Source: Nitrosomonas sp. (GTDB lineage: Bacteria; Pseudomonadota; Gammaproteobacteria; Burkholderiales; Nitrosomonadaceae). Taken from it: a stretch of DNA of 64,000 nt. Where the stretch lies: contig JADJLM010000001.1 in NCBI GenBank assembly GCA_016710135.1, positions 558,001 to 622,000 on the forward strand. The letters are read 5' to 3'. This document shows, piece after piece, positions 56,673 to 64,000 of the stretch. The notes under the pieces were generated by a model that did no database searches, was not told where the DNA came from, and was given only the letters and a program-made list of their open reading frames with translations. The position numbers were made by a program, and so were the translations under genes. Positions within the stretch are counted from its first letter, which is position 1; every line of letters starts with the position of its first letter.

Positions 56673-57140
56673 ATGAGATTAACGACTAAAGGACGATTCG
56701 CGGTAACAGCGCTACTTGATCTAGCAATGCAACACTCTAATAACCCAGTGACACTTGCAGATATTAGCCAGCGCCAAAAAATTTCCCTTTCCTATTTAGA
56801 ACAATTATTTGCAAAACTACGTCAACGTGAACTGGTTGATAGTGTTCGTGGGCCAGGAGGTGGGTATTGTTTAGCCAAAGGCCTAGATCAAGTGTCAATT
56901 GCAGATATTATTCTCGCAGTTGATGAACCGATTGATAATCGTCGATGTGGAGGAAAAGAAAACTGCTTAGACGAAGGTAAGTGTATCACTCATGATCTAT
57001 GGGCTGAGCTCAACGATATTATCTTTAATTATTTAGGTAGCGTCACACTAAAGCAATTGATCGATGACCAAAAGAAACGTGAGCAACAACAAGGTCAGTC
57101 TGTAGTTAAATTGTATGATATGCGCGAAGCCGCTTTTTAA
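56673..57140 (+). CDS. iscR: Fe-S cluster regulator IscR
   Basis: A 155-residue Rrf2-family repressor that senses [2Fe-2S] status and controls Fe-S assembly genes. The winged helix is MRLTTKGRFAVTALLDLAMQ with ISLSYLEQLFAKLRQRELVD. Cluster ligands Cys92, Cys98, Cys104 and His107 are at the same positions as in E. coli IscR (RRCGGKENCLDEGKCITH). Here it heads a SUF, not an ISC, operon. Next gene is 12 bases downstream. Confidence 0.95.
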   Translation: MRLTTKGRFAVTALLDLAMQHSNNPVTLADISQRQKISLSYLEQLFAKLRQRELVDSVRGPGGGYCLAKGLDQVSIADIILAVDEPIDNRRCGGKENCLDEGKCITHDLWAELNDIIFNYLGSVTLKQLIDDQKKREQQQGQSVVKLYDMREAAF

Positions 57141-57152
57141 TTATGGATTACT

Positions 57153-57494
57153 ATGGCAATTACATTAACTGAACGTGCTGCGAAGCAAATCTGTAATCAA
57201 CTTGATCAGCACGGTAAAGGGTTGGCATTAAAAATAGACTTTAAGCAATCAGGTTGTTCGGGATTTGGTTACACTTTTGATTATGTTGATAGAATTGAAG
57301 AAGGTGATGAACTGATCATAGCTCATAATGCAAAGGTTCTGATACCCAAAGGAAGGTTGGCTTACTTCAAGGGGGATGAACTCGATTTTGTAAAAGAAGG
57401 ATTAAACAGTTGTTTTAGATTCGCTAATCCTAATATTGAAAATGCGTGTGGTTGTGGGGAAAGTTTTGGATTAAAAAATTCTGAAGAAGCTTAA
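57153..57494 (+). CDS. sufA: A-type Fe-S carrier (SufA/IscA family)
   Basis: A 113-residue HesB/IscA-type protein. It carries the three conserved cysteines: Cys35 in KQSGCSGFGY and Cys99/Cys101 in ENACGCGESF. A-type carriers receive clusters from the SufBCD scaffold and pass them to targets. Placement just before sufB indicates SufA; the sequence alone does not separate SufA from IscA. The spacing of 15 bases to sufB supports one transcript. Confidence 0.85.
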   Translation: MAITLTERAAKQICNQLDQHGKGLALKIDFKQSGCSGFGYTFDYVDRIEEGDELIIAHNAKVLIPKGRLAYFKGDELDFVKEGLNSCFRFANPNIENACGCGESFGLKNSEEA

Positions 57495-57509
57495 GGAAAC
57501 GATTAAAAA

Positions 57510-58946
57510 ATGAGCGCTTTGCTACAAAACTTAGTAAATCGACCATATAAACATGGTTTTGTTACTGAAATTGAATCAGATATAGCCCCGAAGGGGCTTA
57601 ATGAAGAGACCATTCGAATGATCTCGGCCAAAAAGAATGAGCCTGACTGGTTACTTAGTTTTCGATTAAGAGCCTATGAAAAATGGCTAAGTATGACTGA
57701 ACCGCAGTGGCAAAATGTCACGTATCCAAAGATTAATTTTCAGGATATTAGTTATTACTCAGCGCCAAAACCTAAAAAAAAGTTGGCTAGTATGGATGAA
57801 GTAGATCCTGAATTACTTCGTACTTTTGAAAAATTGGGGGTGCCACTGCATGAACGTGCTGCATTGGCTGGTGTAGCAGTTGATGTAATTTTTGACAGTG
57901 TTTCTGTTGCAACGACATTTAAGGAAAAATTGGCAGAAGTTGGGATAATTTTTTGTTCGATTTCAGAAGCAGTTCAGAATTATCCTGAATTAGTCCAGAA
58001 ATACCTTGGGAGCGTTGTTCCAGTAGGAGATAACTTTTATGCAGCATTAAACTCTGCGGTATTCACCGATGGCTCGTTTTGTTATATTCCAGAAGGCGTT
58101 AAATGCCCCATGGATCTTTCAACCTATTTTCGGATTAATACCGAAGGCTCGGGTCAGTTCGAACGTACACTTATTATTGCCGAGAATGGCGCATCCGTAT
58201 CGTATTTGGAAGGATGTACTGCGCCACGATTTGATACAAATCAATTACATGCTGCGGTAGTTGAGTTGATTGCGCTCGATAATGCAGAAATAAAATACTC
58301 TACAGTTCAAAATTGGTATGCAGGTGATGAAAAGGGAGTTGGAGGAATCTATAACTTTGTGACCAAACGTGGTTTGGCTAAGGGGATTAACTCTCGTATT
58401 TCCTGGACCCAAGTTGAAACGGGCTCAGCAATTACCTGGAAATATCCATCGTGTATTTTGCGTGGTGAGAATTCGGTTGGTGAATTTTATTCGGTAGCGG
58501 TAACCAATAATTATCAACAAGCTGATACGGGAACTAAGATGATACATATTGGAAAAAATACGCGAAGCACGATCGTGAGCAAAGGAATCTCCGCCGGCCA
58601 TTCAAATAGTAGTTATCGAGGATTGGTGAGGATAGCGCCCACTGCAGAAAATGCACGTAATTATTCACAATGCGACTCAATGCTCATCGGTGATCAGTGT
58701 GGCGCAAATACTTTTCCCTATATTCAGGTTCATAATAATAGCGCGGTCGTGGAGCATGAGGCTTCCACTTCTAAAATTGGAGAAGATCAGTTATTTTATT
58801 TTGCGCAGCGTGGGATAGGCGCTGAAGAAGCTGTGTCTATGATTATTAATGGTTTTTGTAAAGAAGTTTTTCAACAGTTACCAATGGAGTTTGCTGTAGA
58901 AGCGACTAAGTTACTTAGCTTCAAGCTTGAGGGAAGTGTAGGATGA
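57510..58946 (+). CDS. sufB: Fe-S assembly scaffold SufB
   Basis: A 478-residue SufB. It begins with LVNRPYKHGFVTEIESDIAP, has the ITWKYPSCILRGENSVGEFY beta-helix core and ends with the cluster-binding region YSQCDSMLIGDQCGANTFPY followed by VEHEASTSKIGEDQLFYFAQ. The SQCDS cysteine and the EHEAS His match the SufB-SufD interface sites. It forms the SufBC2D complex where new clusters are built. The stop overlaps sufC (ATGA). The frame is intact. Confidence 0.95.
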   Translation: MSALLQNLVNRPYKHGFVTEIESDIAPKGLNEETIRMISAKKNEPDWLLSFRLRAYEKWLSMTEPQWQNVTYPKINFQDISYYSAPKPKKKLASMDEVDPELLRTFEKLGVPLHERAALAGVAVDVIFDSVSVATTFKEKLAEVGIIFCSISEAVQNYPELVQKYLGSVVPVGDNFYAALNSAVFTDGSFCYIPEGVKCPMDLSTYFRINTEGSGQFERTLIIAENGASVSYLEGCTAPRFDTNQLHAAVVELIALDNAEIKYSTVQNWYAGDEKGVGGIYNFVTKRGLAKGINSRISWTQVETGSAITWKYPSCILRGENSVGEFYSVAVTNNYQQADTGTKMIHIGKNTRSTIVSKGISAGHSNSSYRGLVRIAPTAENARNYSQCDSMLIGDQCGANTFPYIQVHNNSAVVEHEASTSKIGEDQLFYFAQRGIGAEEAVSMIINGFCKEVFQQLPMEFAVEATKLLSFKLEGSVG

Positions 58947-59740
58947 TTGATCAAAACAGTAAAGTACTACTCGAGGTTCATGATCTTCATGCAAAGGTCA
59001 ACGATGTAGAAATACTAAAGGGAGTAAATCTTACGGTAAGATATGGAGAAATTCATGCCATTATGGGGCTGAATGGCTCTGGTAAGAGTACATTTGCCAA
59101 AATCTTAGCTGGGCATCCAGGCTATCAAGTTACATCGGGATCCGTTTCCTTCGATAACCAAGATTTGCTTTTACTTGAACCCGAGATTCGCTCTCGAAAT
59201 GGAGTTTTTCTGGCTTTTCAGTATCCCATTGAAATACCGGGCGTTGCAAATAGTCAATTTTTAAGACTGGCGTATAACACGAATCAATCAAGTCGAGGTA
59301 AAGAGGAATTAGATCCACTTGAGTTTGATGATTTTGTTCGAGAAAAAATGCAACTATTGGAAATGAATGTTGATTTTCTTGATCGTAGCGTTAATGAGGG
59401 TTTTTCAGGCGGCGAAAAGAAACGCAATGAAATATTACAAATGGCACTATTGGAACCGAAACTTGCAATATTGGATGAAACAGATTCAGGTCTCGATATT
59501 GATGCATTGAGAATCGTAGCTTCAGGAGTGAACAAACTTGCTAATAAAGATAATGCGATTATTCTTGTAACCCATTATCAACGCTTGCTTGATTATATAG
59601 TGCCCGATTATGTTCATGTGATGGAATCAGGTCGTATTATCAAAACGAGTGGAAAAGAATTAGCGAAAGAACTTGAAGTACATGGATATGACTGGATAAA
59701 GACTGATCCGTCTGTAGAATCGGCCGAGTCAAGAATATGA
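58943..59740 (+). CDS. sufC: Fe-S assembly ATPase SufC
   Basis: A 265-residue ABC-type ATPase of the SufBC2D complex. Walker A MGLNGSGKST is at 41-50, the signature is FSGGEKKRNEI, and Walker B is LAILDETDSGLDID, where the D-loop follows as usual. ATP hydrolysis drives conformational change of SufB/D. The start and end overlap sufB and sufD by four bases. The frame is intact. Confidence 0.95.
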   Translation: MIDQNSKVLLEVHDLHAKVNDVEILKGVNLTVRYGEIHAIMGLNGSGKSTFAKILAGHPGYQVTSGSVSFDNQDLLLLEPEIRSRNGVFLAFQYPIEIPGVANSQFLRLAYNTNQSSRGKEELDPLEFDDFVREKMQLLEMNVDFLDRSVNEGFSGGEKKRNEILQMALLEPKLAILDETDSGLDIDALRIVASGVNKLANKDNAIILVTHYQRLLDYIVPDYVHVMESGRIIKTSGKELAKELEVHGYDWIKTDPSVESAESRI

Positions 59741-61047
59741 CCCTCATGACTTTGCCAAATAACGACTATATTAATAGTCTTGTCCAACGCTGGGGTGCTT
59801 ACTCAGTTACAGAGAATATAGCGTGGTTAGATCAACTTCGCTCTGATGCACTGCATTGCGTCAACAGATTAAGAATGCCAACCTCTCATATGGAGACATG
59901 GCGTTTTACTGATATTTCTCCATTAACTAAGCTGTCTTTCCCTGAAGCATCGCTTTTTCCAAGAGATCAGTATGCTCAATTAGCGCGTTTCTTTTTAAGT
60001 GAATCAGAAAATCGCTTGGTATTTATCGATGGGCATTACGTAGCTGAGTTATCGCATATTGATTCTAGCGAGAGGATTATTCAAGGGAATTTATCTTCAT
60101 TGATTCTTTCCCATAACCAACTTATTTCTTCATACCTAGGAAAGCTGGCTCAATTTGAGGATGATCTTTTTACGGCATTGAATACTGCATTTATGCAGGA
60201 TTGCGCTTGTGTTATTTTGCCTCGGAACGTATCAGTAGCTAAGCCGATTCATTTATTGTTTATTTCAACACAAAGTGAAACCACGAGTTATCCCCGCTGT
60301 TTAGTTGTGGCTGAAACAGGAAGTCGTGCTTCGATTATCGAGGATTATATCGCCACGAATGAAAACGTTTATGTTACGCATTCAGTTGCAGAATTTTTTC
60401 TAGCTGATTCTGCCAGCGTTGATCATTATCGTATTCAGTGTGACAGTGATCAAGCATTCCACATTGCTAATCATGTTGTCCGTTTGTCAAAGTCGAGTTG
60501 TTACACGGGTATCAATATTACATTTGGTGCACAGATTTCACGCTTTAACCAGAGAATTGAACTAAGTGGAGAAGGTGCAGAGTGCAGTATCGAGGGTTTT
60601 ACGCTGATTTCGGGCCATCAGCTTGCTGATACGCATACTTTTATCGATCATATAAAACCTCAAGGTAAAAGTCGGCAAGTTCATAAGTGTATCGCTGATG
60701 CCTCAGCCCACGGGGTATTTAATGGGGCGGTCATGGTTCGTCCCCATGCTCAGCAAACTGATTCTGCTCAAATGAGTAGAGGTTTATTGTTGACAGATAA
60801 AGCCCATATTGATGCCAAACCCCAACTTGAAATTTTTGCTGATAATGTCAAATGTTCTCACGGTGCCACGGTTGGTCAATTAAATAAGGAAGAGATTTTT
60901 TATTTACGAAGTCGAGGTATATCAGAATCAGTTGCACGTAATTTACTGACTTATGCTTTTGGTGGTGAAATTATTGACCATATCGCTGTACCTTCGCTTA
61001 AAACACGACTCGAAGAAACTGTACTATTAAGAACCCAATTCGCTTAA
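59737..61047 (+). CDS. sufD: Fe-S assembly protein SufD
   Basis: A 436-residue SufD, partner of SufB. It has the MPTSHMETWRFTDISPLTKL start region found in SufD, a beta-helix centre and the C-terminal NVKCSHGATVGQLNKEEIFY motif, in which the Cys-Ser-His at the SufB interface is kept, with LRSRGISESVARNLLTYAFG after it. The ATG overlaps sufC by four bases; an in-frame ATG at 59746 is possible. Three bases separate it from sufS. Confidence 0.93.
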   Translation: MTLMTLPNNDYINSLVQRWGAYSVTENIAWLDQLRSDALHCVNRLRMPTSHMETWRFTDISPLTKLSFPEASLFPRDQYAQLARFFLSESENRLVFIDGHYVAELSHIDSSERIIQGNLSSLILSHNQLISSYLGKLAQFEDDLFTALNTAFMQDCACVILPRNVSVAKPIHLLFISTQSETTSYPRCLVVAETGSRASIIEDYIATNENVYVTHSVAEFFLADSASVDHYRIQCDSDQAFHIANHVVRLSKSSCYTGINITFGAQISRFNQRIELSGEGAECSIEGFTLISGHQLADTHTFIDHIKPQGKSRQVHKCIADASAHGVFNGAVMVRPHAQQTDSAQMSRGLLLTDKAHIDAKPQLEIFADNVKCSHGATVGQLNKEEIFYLRSRGISESVARNLLTYAFGGEIIDHIAVPSLKTRLEETVLLRTQFA

Positions 61048-61050
61048 CTA

Positions 61051-62313
61051 ATGAGAGCTGCAGATATCATATTTCAAGCTGATAACGTTTCAGCAACGTT
61101 TATTCATCAATTCCGTGCAGATTTTCCAATTCTGAACTTGAAAATTGGCGATAAGCCTTTGGTTTATTTGGATAATGCAGCATCTAGTCAGATGCCTCAA
61201 TTTGTCATTGATCGTCTCGTGCGGTATCAAACGACTCAACATGCAAATATTCATCGCGCAGTGCATTATCTTTCAGAAATTGCCACGCATGAATATGAAA
61301 TGGCACGTCAAAAATTACAACATTTTATTAATGCAGGCGAAGCAAGAGAGGTCATTTTTACTAGTGGAACTACCGACGCAATTAATTTAGTGATGCATGG
61401 CTATGGTCGGAAGTTTATCCAAAAAGGAAATGAAATTATCCTGACACACCTTGAACATCACGCTAATATTGTGCCCTGGCAAATGTTGGCTGAAGAAAAA
61501 GGAGCCATCATCCGGGTAGTGCCCATCAATGATGCGGGGGAATTATTAGTAGAAGAATATGAGAAGCTATTTAATGAGAATACTCGCTTTGTTGCGCTGT
61601 CACATGTTTCTAATGCACTGGGTACGATTAATCCCATTAAAGAGATGATAGCTTTTGCCCATCAGCGTGGAGTGCCTGTATTAATCGATGGCGCGCAAGC
61701 TGCAGTGCATCTAGCCATTGATGTTCAGGCGCTCGATTGTGATTTCTATGTTTTTTCGGCACATAAGCTTTGTGGCCCAACTGGAATTGGTATTCTCTAT
61801 GGGAAAGCGCACCAACTTGAGGCAATGCAGCCTTTTAAGGGGGGAGGAGATATGATTTCTTCTGTAACATTCGAAAAAACTACTTATAATGAGATTCCCT
61901 ATAAATTTGAAGCAGGTACGCCACCGATTGCTGCAGCAATCGGATTTGGTGCTGCAATCGATTATTTATCAAATATCGGTTTGGATTCCATAGCGCGCTA
62001 TGAACATGAACTGCTCACTTATGCAACAGAGCGGATTAGCATGATTCCTGGCGTGAAGATCATTGGTAATTCGAGTTCAAAAGTAGCTGTTATTTCATTT
62101 ACCATGGAAGGAATTCATCCTCATGATGTTGGAACGTTGCTCAATCAAGAAGGTATTGCCGTTCGTACAGGACATCATTGTGCCCAACCTATTATGCAAC
62201 GGTTTAATATCCCAGCTACTTCGCGTGCTTCGTTTGCTTTCTACAATACCAAAGATGAAGCTGATGCATTAATCGAAGGGATTCAAACTGTAAAAAAGGT
62301 TTTTTTATCATGA
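61051..62313 (+). CDS. sufS: cysteine desulfurase SufS
   Basis: A 420-residue PLP enzyme that takes sulfur from L-cysteine as an enzyme persulfide for cluster building. Conserved marks are YLDNAASSQMP near the start, the PLP lysine in VFSAHKLCGPTGIG (Lys239) and the catalytic cysteine in RTGHHCAQPIM (Cys377). It is a group II enzyme, which needs an activator; SufU encoded next fits that role, and no sufE is seen. The stop overlaps sufU (ATGA). Confidence 0.94.
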   Translation: MRAADIIFQADNVSATFIHQFRADFPILNLKIGDKPLVYLDNAASSQMPQFVIDRLVRYQTTQHANIHRAVHYLSEIATHEYEMARQKLQHFINAGEAREVIFTSGTTDAINLVMHGYGRKFIQKGNEIILTHLEHHANIVPWQMLAEEKGAIIRVVPINDAGELLVEEYEKLFNENTRFVALSHVSNALGTINPIKEMIAFAHQRGVPVLIDGAQAAVHLAIDVQALDCDFYVFSAHKLCGPTGIGILYGKAHQLEAMQPFKGGGDMISSVTFEKTTYNEIPYKFEAGTPPIAAAIGFGAAIDYLSNIGLDSIARYEHELLTYATERISMIPGVKIIGNSSSKVAVISFTMEGIHPHDVGTLLNQEGIAVRTGHHCAQPIMQRFNIPATSRASFAFYNTKDEADALIEGIQTVKKVFLS

Positions 62314-62792
62314 GTTCGAAAACAATTTATCAAGAAGTCATCTTGGATCATAATCGCAAGCCACGGAATTATGGAAGCTTAGATCAACCTAGTCATCATG
62401 CAATTGGACACAATCCTTTATGTGGCGATCGCATTGACCTCGGTCTTGATATGACGAACAATCAGATTAATCAGATCGCTTTCCATGGTGAGTCGTGCGC
62501 GATCTGCAAGGCTTCTGCCTCTATGATGACAACTGCGGTTAAAGGTAAATCTCCTGAGGAAGCTGAGGTCCTCATTCAAGAATTTCGGAATATGGTAATG
62601 GGAACACTAAATTTGTCAGATCATCATCACCTCGGAAGGTTGGCTGTGTTTGAGGGTGTTCGTGATCTGCCCACAAGAGTGAAGTGTGCCATTTTACCTT
62701 GGCATACCTTACATGCTGCTCTTCATTCTGTTTCCAGCATTTCAACTGAAGCCAATGAAGAGGTATCACAAACTTCAGCGATATCAGTCTAG
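62310..62792 (+). CDS. sufU: SufU sulfur acceptor/scaffold
   Basis: A 160-residue SufU of the IscU-like fold. Ligands Cys38 and Asp40 (NPLCGD), Cys63 (HGESCAIC) and Cys126 (TRVKCAILPWH) match the zinc site that takes the persulfide from SufS. The insertion typical of SufU between the second and third ligand is present (VMGTLNLSDHHHLGRLAVFE). SufU is common in Gram-positive bacteria and also present in some proteobacteria with SUF only. The tail is Ser/Thr-rich. Confidence 0.92.
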   Translation: MSSKTIYQEVILDHNRKPRNYGSLDQPSHHAIGHNPLCGDRIDLGLDMTNNQINQIAFHGESCAICKASASMMTTAVKGKSPEEAEVLIQEFRNMVMGTLNLSDHHHLGRLAVFEGVRDLPTRVKCAILPWHTLHAALHSVSSISTEANEEVSQTSAISV

Positions 62793-62837
62793 AAATTTTA
62801 GTTAGCTACACATTTATTGCAGAACTTTAATAGTAGA

Positions 62838-63398
62838 ATGCCTAAAATTGCAGAAATTGAAGGAACACCTAATCCCAATGCACTTAAATTTGTGCTGAGA
62901 GAGCCTCTTACCTGGGGGATAAGTCGTTCATTTGATAGTGCCGAGCAAGCGAAAGATGATCCCCTTGCTTCCGCGCTATTCGATATTGATCACGTCACCA
63001 ATGTTTTTTATGTTGATCGCTGGATAACGATTACTCAGGATGGAGAGGCAGATTGGCAAGACCTAGCGCGTGCCGTTGCAGATCCCATTCGAGCGGCGCC
63101 GGGAGCCACATCGCAGACTGCTGCAACGATCGCAGCAGCTGATGAGCTACTTGCTAACCTCAGCCCAGAAGATCAGCAACGACTCGAACGTATTAATATT
63201 CTATTGGATGAAGAGGTACGCCCTTTCTTGCAAAATGATGGGGGAGATCTCCATATCGTGGGTCTTGAAGGGAATACGCTGCGAATTCATTATCAAGGGG
63301 CATGCGGAACCTGTCCGAGTTCTATTTCTGGCACATTAAGAGGCATTGAGAATCTATTGAAGACAATAGAACCAAATATTGAGTTAATCTCTGAATAA
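62838..63398 (+). CDS. Nfu-type Fe-S carrier (NifU-like)
   Basis: A 186-residue two-domain protein. The N-terminal Nfu_N domain (IAEIEGTPNPNALKFVLREP) is followed by a linker, then a NifU C-terminal domain with RPFLQNDGGDLHIVG and the cluster motif GACGTCPSS (Cys156, Cys159). It delivers clusters to end targets. ATG 62838 fits the family start; a TTG at 62817 is less likely. It lies 45 bases after sufU and is probably the last gene of the SUF operon. Confidence 0.88.
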   Translation: MPKIAEIEGTPNPNALKFVLREPLTWGISRSFDSAEQAKDDPLASALFDIDHVTNVFYVDRWITITQDGEADWQDLARAVADPIRAAPGATSQTAATIAAADELLANLSPEDQQRLERINILLDEEVRPFLQNDGGDLHIVGLEGNTLRIHYQGACGTCPSSISGTLRGIENLLKTIEPNIELISE

Positions 63399-63443
63399 GC
63401 TGAACAGCTTATGCTACCGATGGCTATTTTGAGTCTATCGGTA
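63396..63443 (+). terminator. two hairpins after nfu
   Basis: TAAGCTG-AA-CAGCTTA (63396-63411) overlaps the stop codon, and TACCGAT (63415-63421) pairs with ATCGGTA (63437-63443). Neither is followed by a strong T run, so they may stabilise or only weakly end the SUF transcript. Confidence 0.45.
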
Positions 63444-63485
63444 ACTATCAGATAAATAAAGAATTCAGTATTTAATTCTTGTTTC

Positions 63486-63938
63486 ATGAGACTTTGGTCA
63501 ATTCATCCAAAATATTTGGATGCAAAAGGTTTGGTTGCACTTTGGCGAGAAGGTTTACTTGCGCAGAATGTTCTTTTGGGTAAAACAAAAGGCTATCAAT
63601 ATCACCCCCAATTAATTCGCTTCAAAAAAACGACAAACCCGCTGGGTGCTATTGCAACCTATCTAATCGCAATTGCTGATGAAGCTAATTTGAGGCGTTA
63701 TGCGTTTGATAGTAGCAAAATTAATAACAACCGATTCTCAAAAAAGATCTCGGTTACGCAAGGACAAATTCAATACGAATTCACCCATCTAATGAGAAAG
63801 CTGAGCATTAGAGATCAAATTCGTTATCATACATTTTCTAATATTGATCAGATTGAGATACATTCTTCATTCATTATCACCAATGGTGATATAGAAAAAT
63901 GGGAGATTGTTAAACCAAATTCATCCTTTCCTCAATAG
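63486..63938 (+). CDS. pyrimidine dimer DNA glycosylase-like protein (T4 endonuclease V family)
   Basis: A 150-residue protein of the Pyr_excise type: MRLWSIHPKYLDAKGLVALW, then REGLLAQNVLLGKTKGYQYH and PQLIRFKKTTNPLGAIATYL. The Arg21-Glu22 pair aligns with the catalytic Arg-Glu of T4 endonuclease V, where Glu is the active acid. The family repairs ultraviolet damage by cutting the glycosidic bond. Start at ATG 63486. It is not obviously linked to SUF. The residue normally acting from the N-terminus is not clear here, so activity is inferred. After it, 62 bases to the window edge show no gene. Confidence 0.75.
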   Translation: MRLWSIHPKYLDAKGLVALWREGLLAQNVLLGKTKGYQYHPQLIRFKKTTNPLGAIATYLIAIADEANLRRYAFDSSKINNNRFSKKISVTQGQIQYEFTHLMRKLSIRDQIRYHTFSNIDQIEIHSSFIITNGDIEKWEIVKPNSSFPQ

Positions 63939-64000
63939 ATAGAGAAATTCTAATAGAAAGATCTGGTCGTGGATATATCTGAGTTATTCCAGAGAATTAA

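Overview
The window reads as a chromosome segment of a Gram-negative bacterium, most likely a betaproteobacterium and possibly a Nitrosomonas relative. That guess rests on the IscR/SUF operon with SufU and Nfu, on the insertion sequence mix and on general protein flavour; no 16S or other firm marker is present. Four blocks follow one another: (1) 1-25651, the late half of a Mu-like transposable prophage; (2) 25652-29413, a pile of broken insertion sequences and the tail of a large serine recombinase; (3) 29413-55213, a mobilizable island at the 3' end of an initiator tRNA gene, carrying a relaxase, Fic and Hip remnants, ArdA and a type 1 BREX phage-defence locus; (4) 55.3-64 kb, an IS481-like element and then the housekeeping iscR-sufA-sufBCDSU-nfu operon.

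Prophage. The order is amidase, small membrane protein, Rz with embedded Rz1, zinc-finger protein, small and large terminase, DUF935 portal, MuF protein with a nuclease-like tail, gpG-like protein, protease with internal scaffold start, decoration protein, major capsid, DUF1320, several virion proteins, tail terminator, tail tube, tail assembly chaperones, a tape measure of about 1,626 codons, fibre genes and an adenine methyltransferase. Heads are Mu-like. No sheath gene is seen, so a long non-contractile tail (B3/D3112 style) is inferred. The two chaperone frames are linked by a textbook -1 frameshift signal. Three repeats mark the probable right end, which sits inside an IS5-type transposase remnant. 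The left end and early genes lie outside the window.

Island. MobC and relaxase genes are followed by a Cys/His-rich protein, a Fic protein, a HipB/HipA remnant, ArdA, a helix-turn-helix gene and the BREX genes brxA, brxB, brxC, an AAA ATPase plus PD-(D/E)XK-like nuclease pair, pglX, pglZ and brxL. A further ATPase with a zinc-hook-like motif is cut off by an IS21 element. The island ends with a recombinase fragment fused to the tRNA-fMet 3' end. The same recombinase end recurs at 29.05-29.41 kb, which points to tandem integration at one tRNA. Noncoding parts hold a run of four hairpins ending in a terminator (34466-34620) and a possible leader/attenuator before BREX.

Caution on sequence quality. 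About two dozen genes or elements show single-base frame breaks, many in short homopolymers. The initiator tRNA lacks one G of a G run and brxC has compensating shifts 70 bases apart, so part of this pattern probably reflects consensus errors rather than decay. Frame-interrupted genes are listed over their full span.
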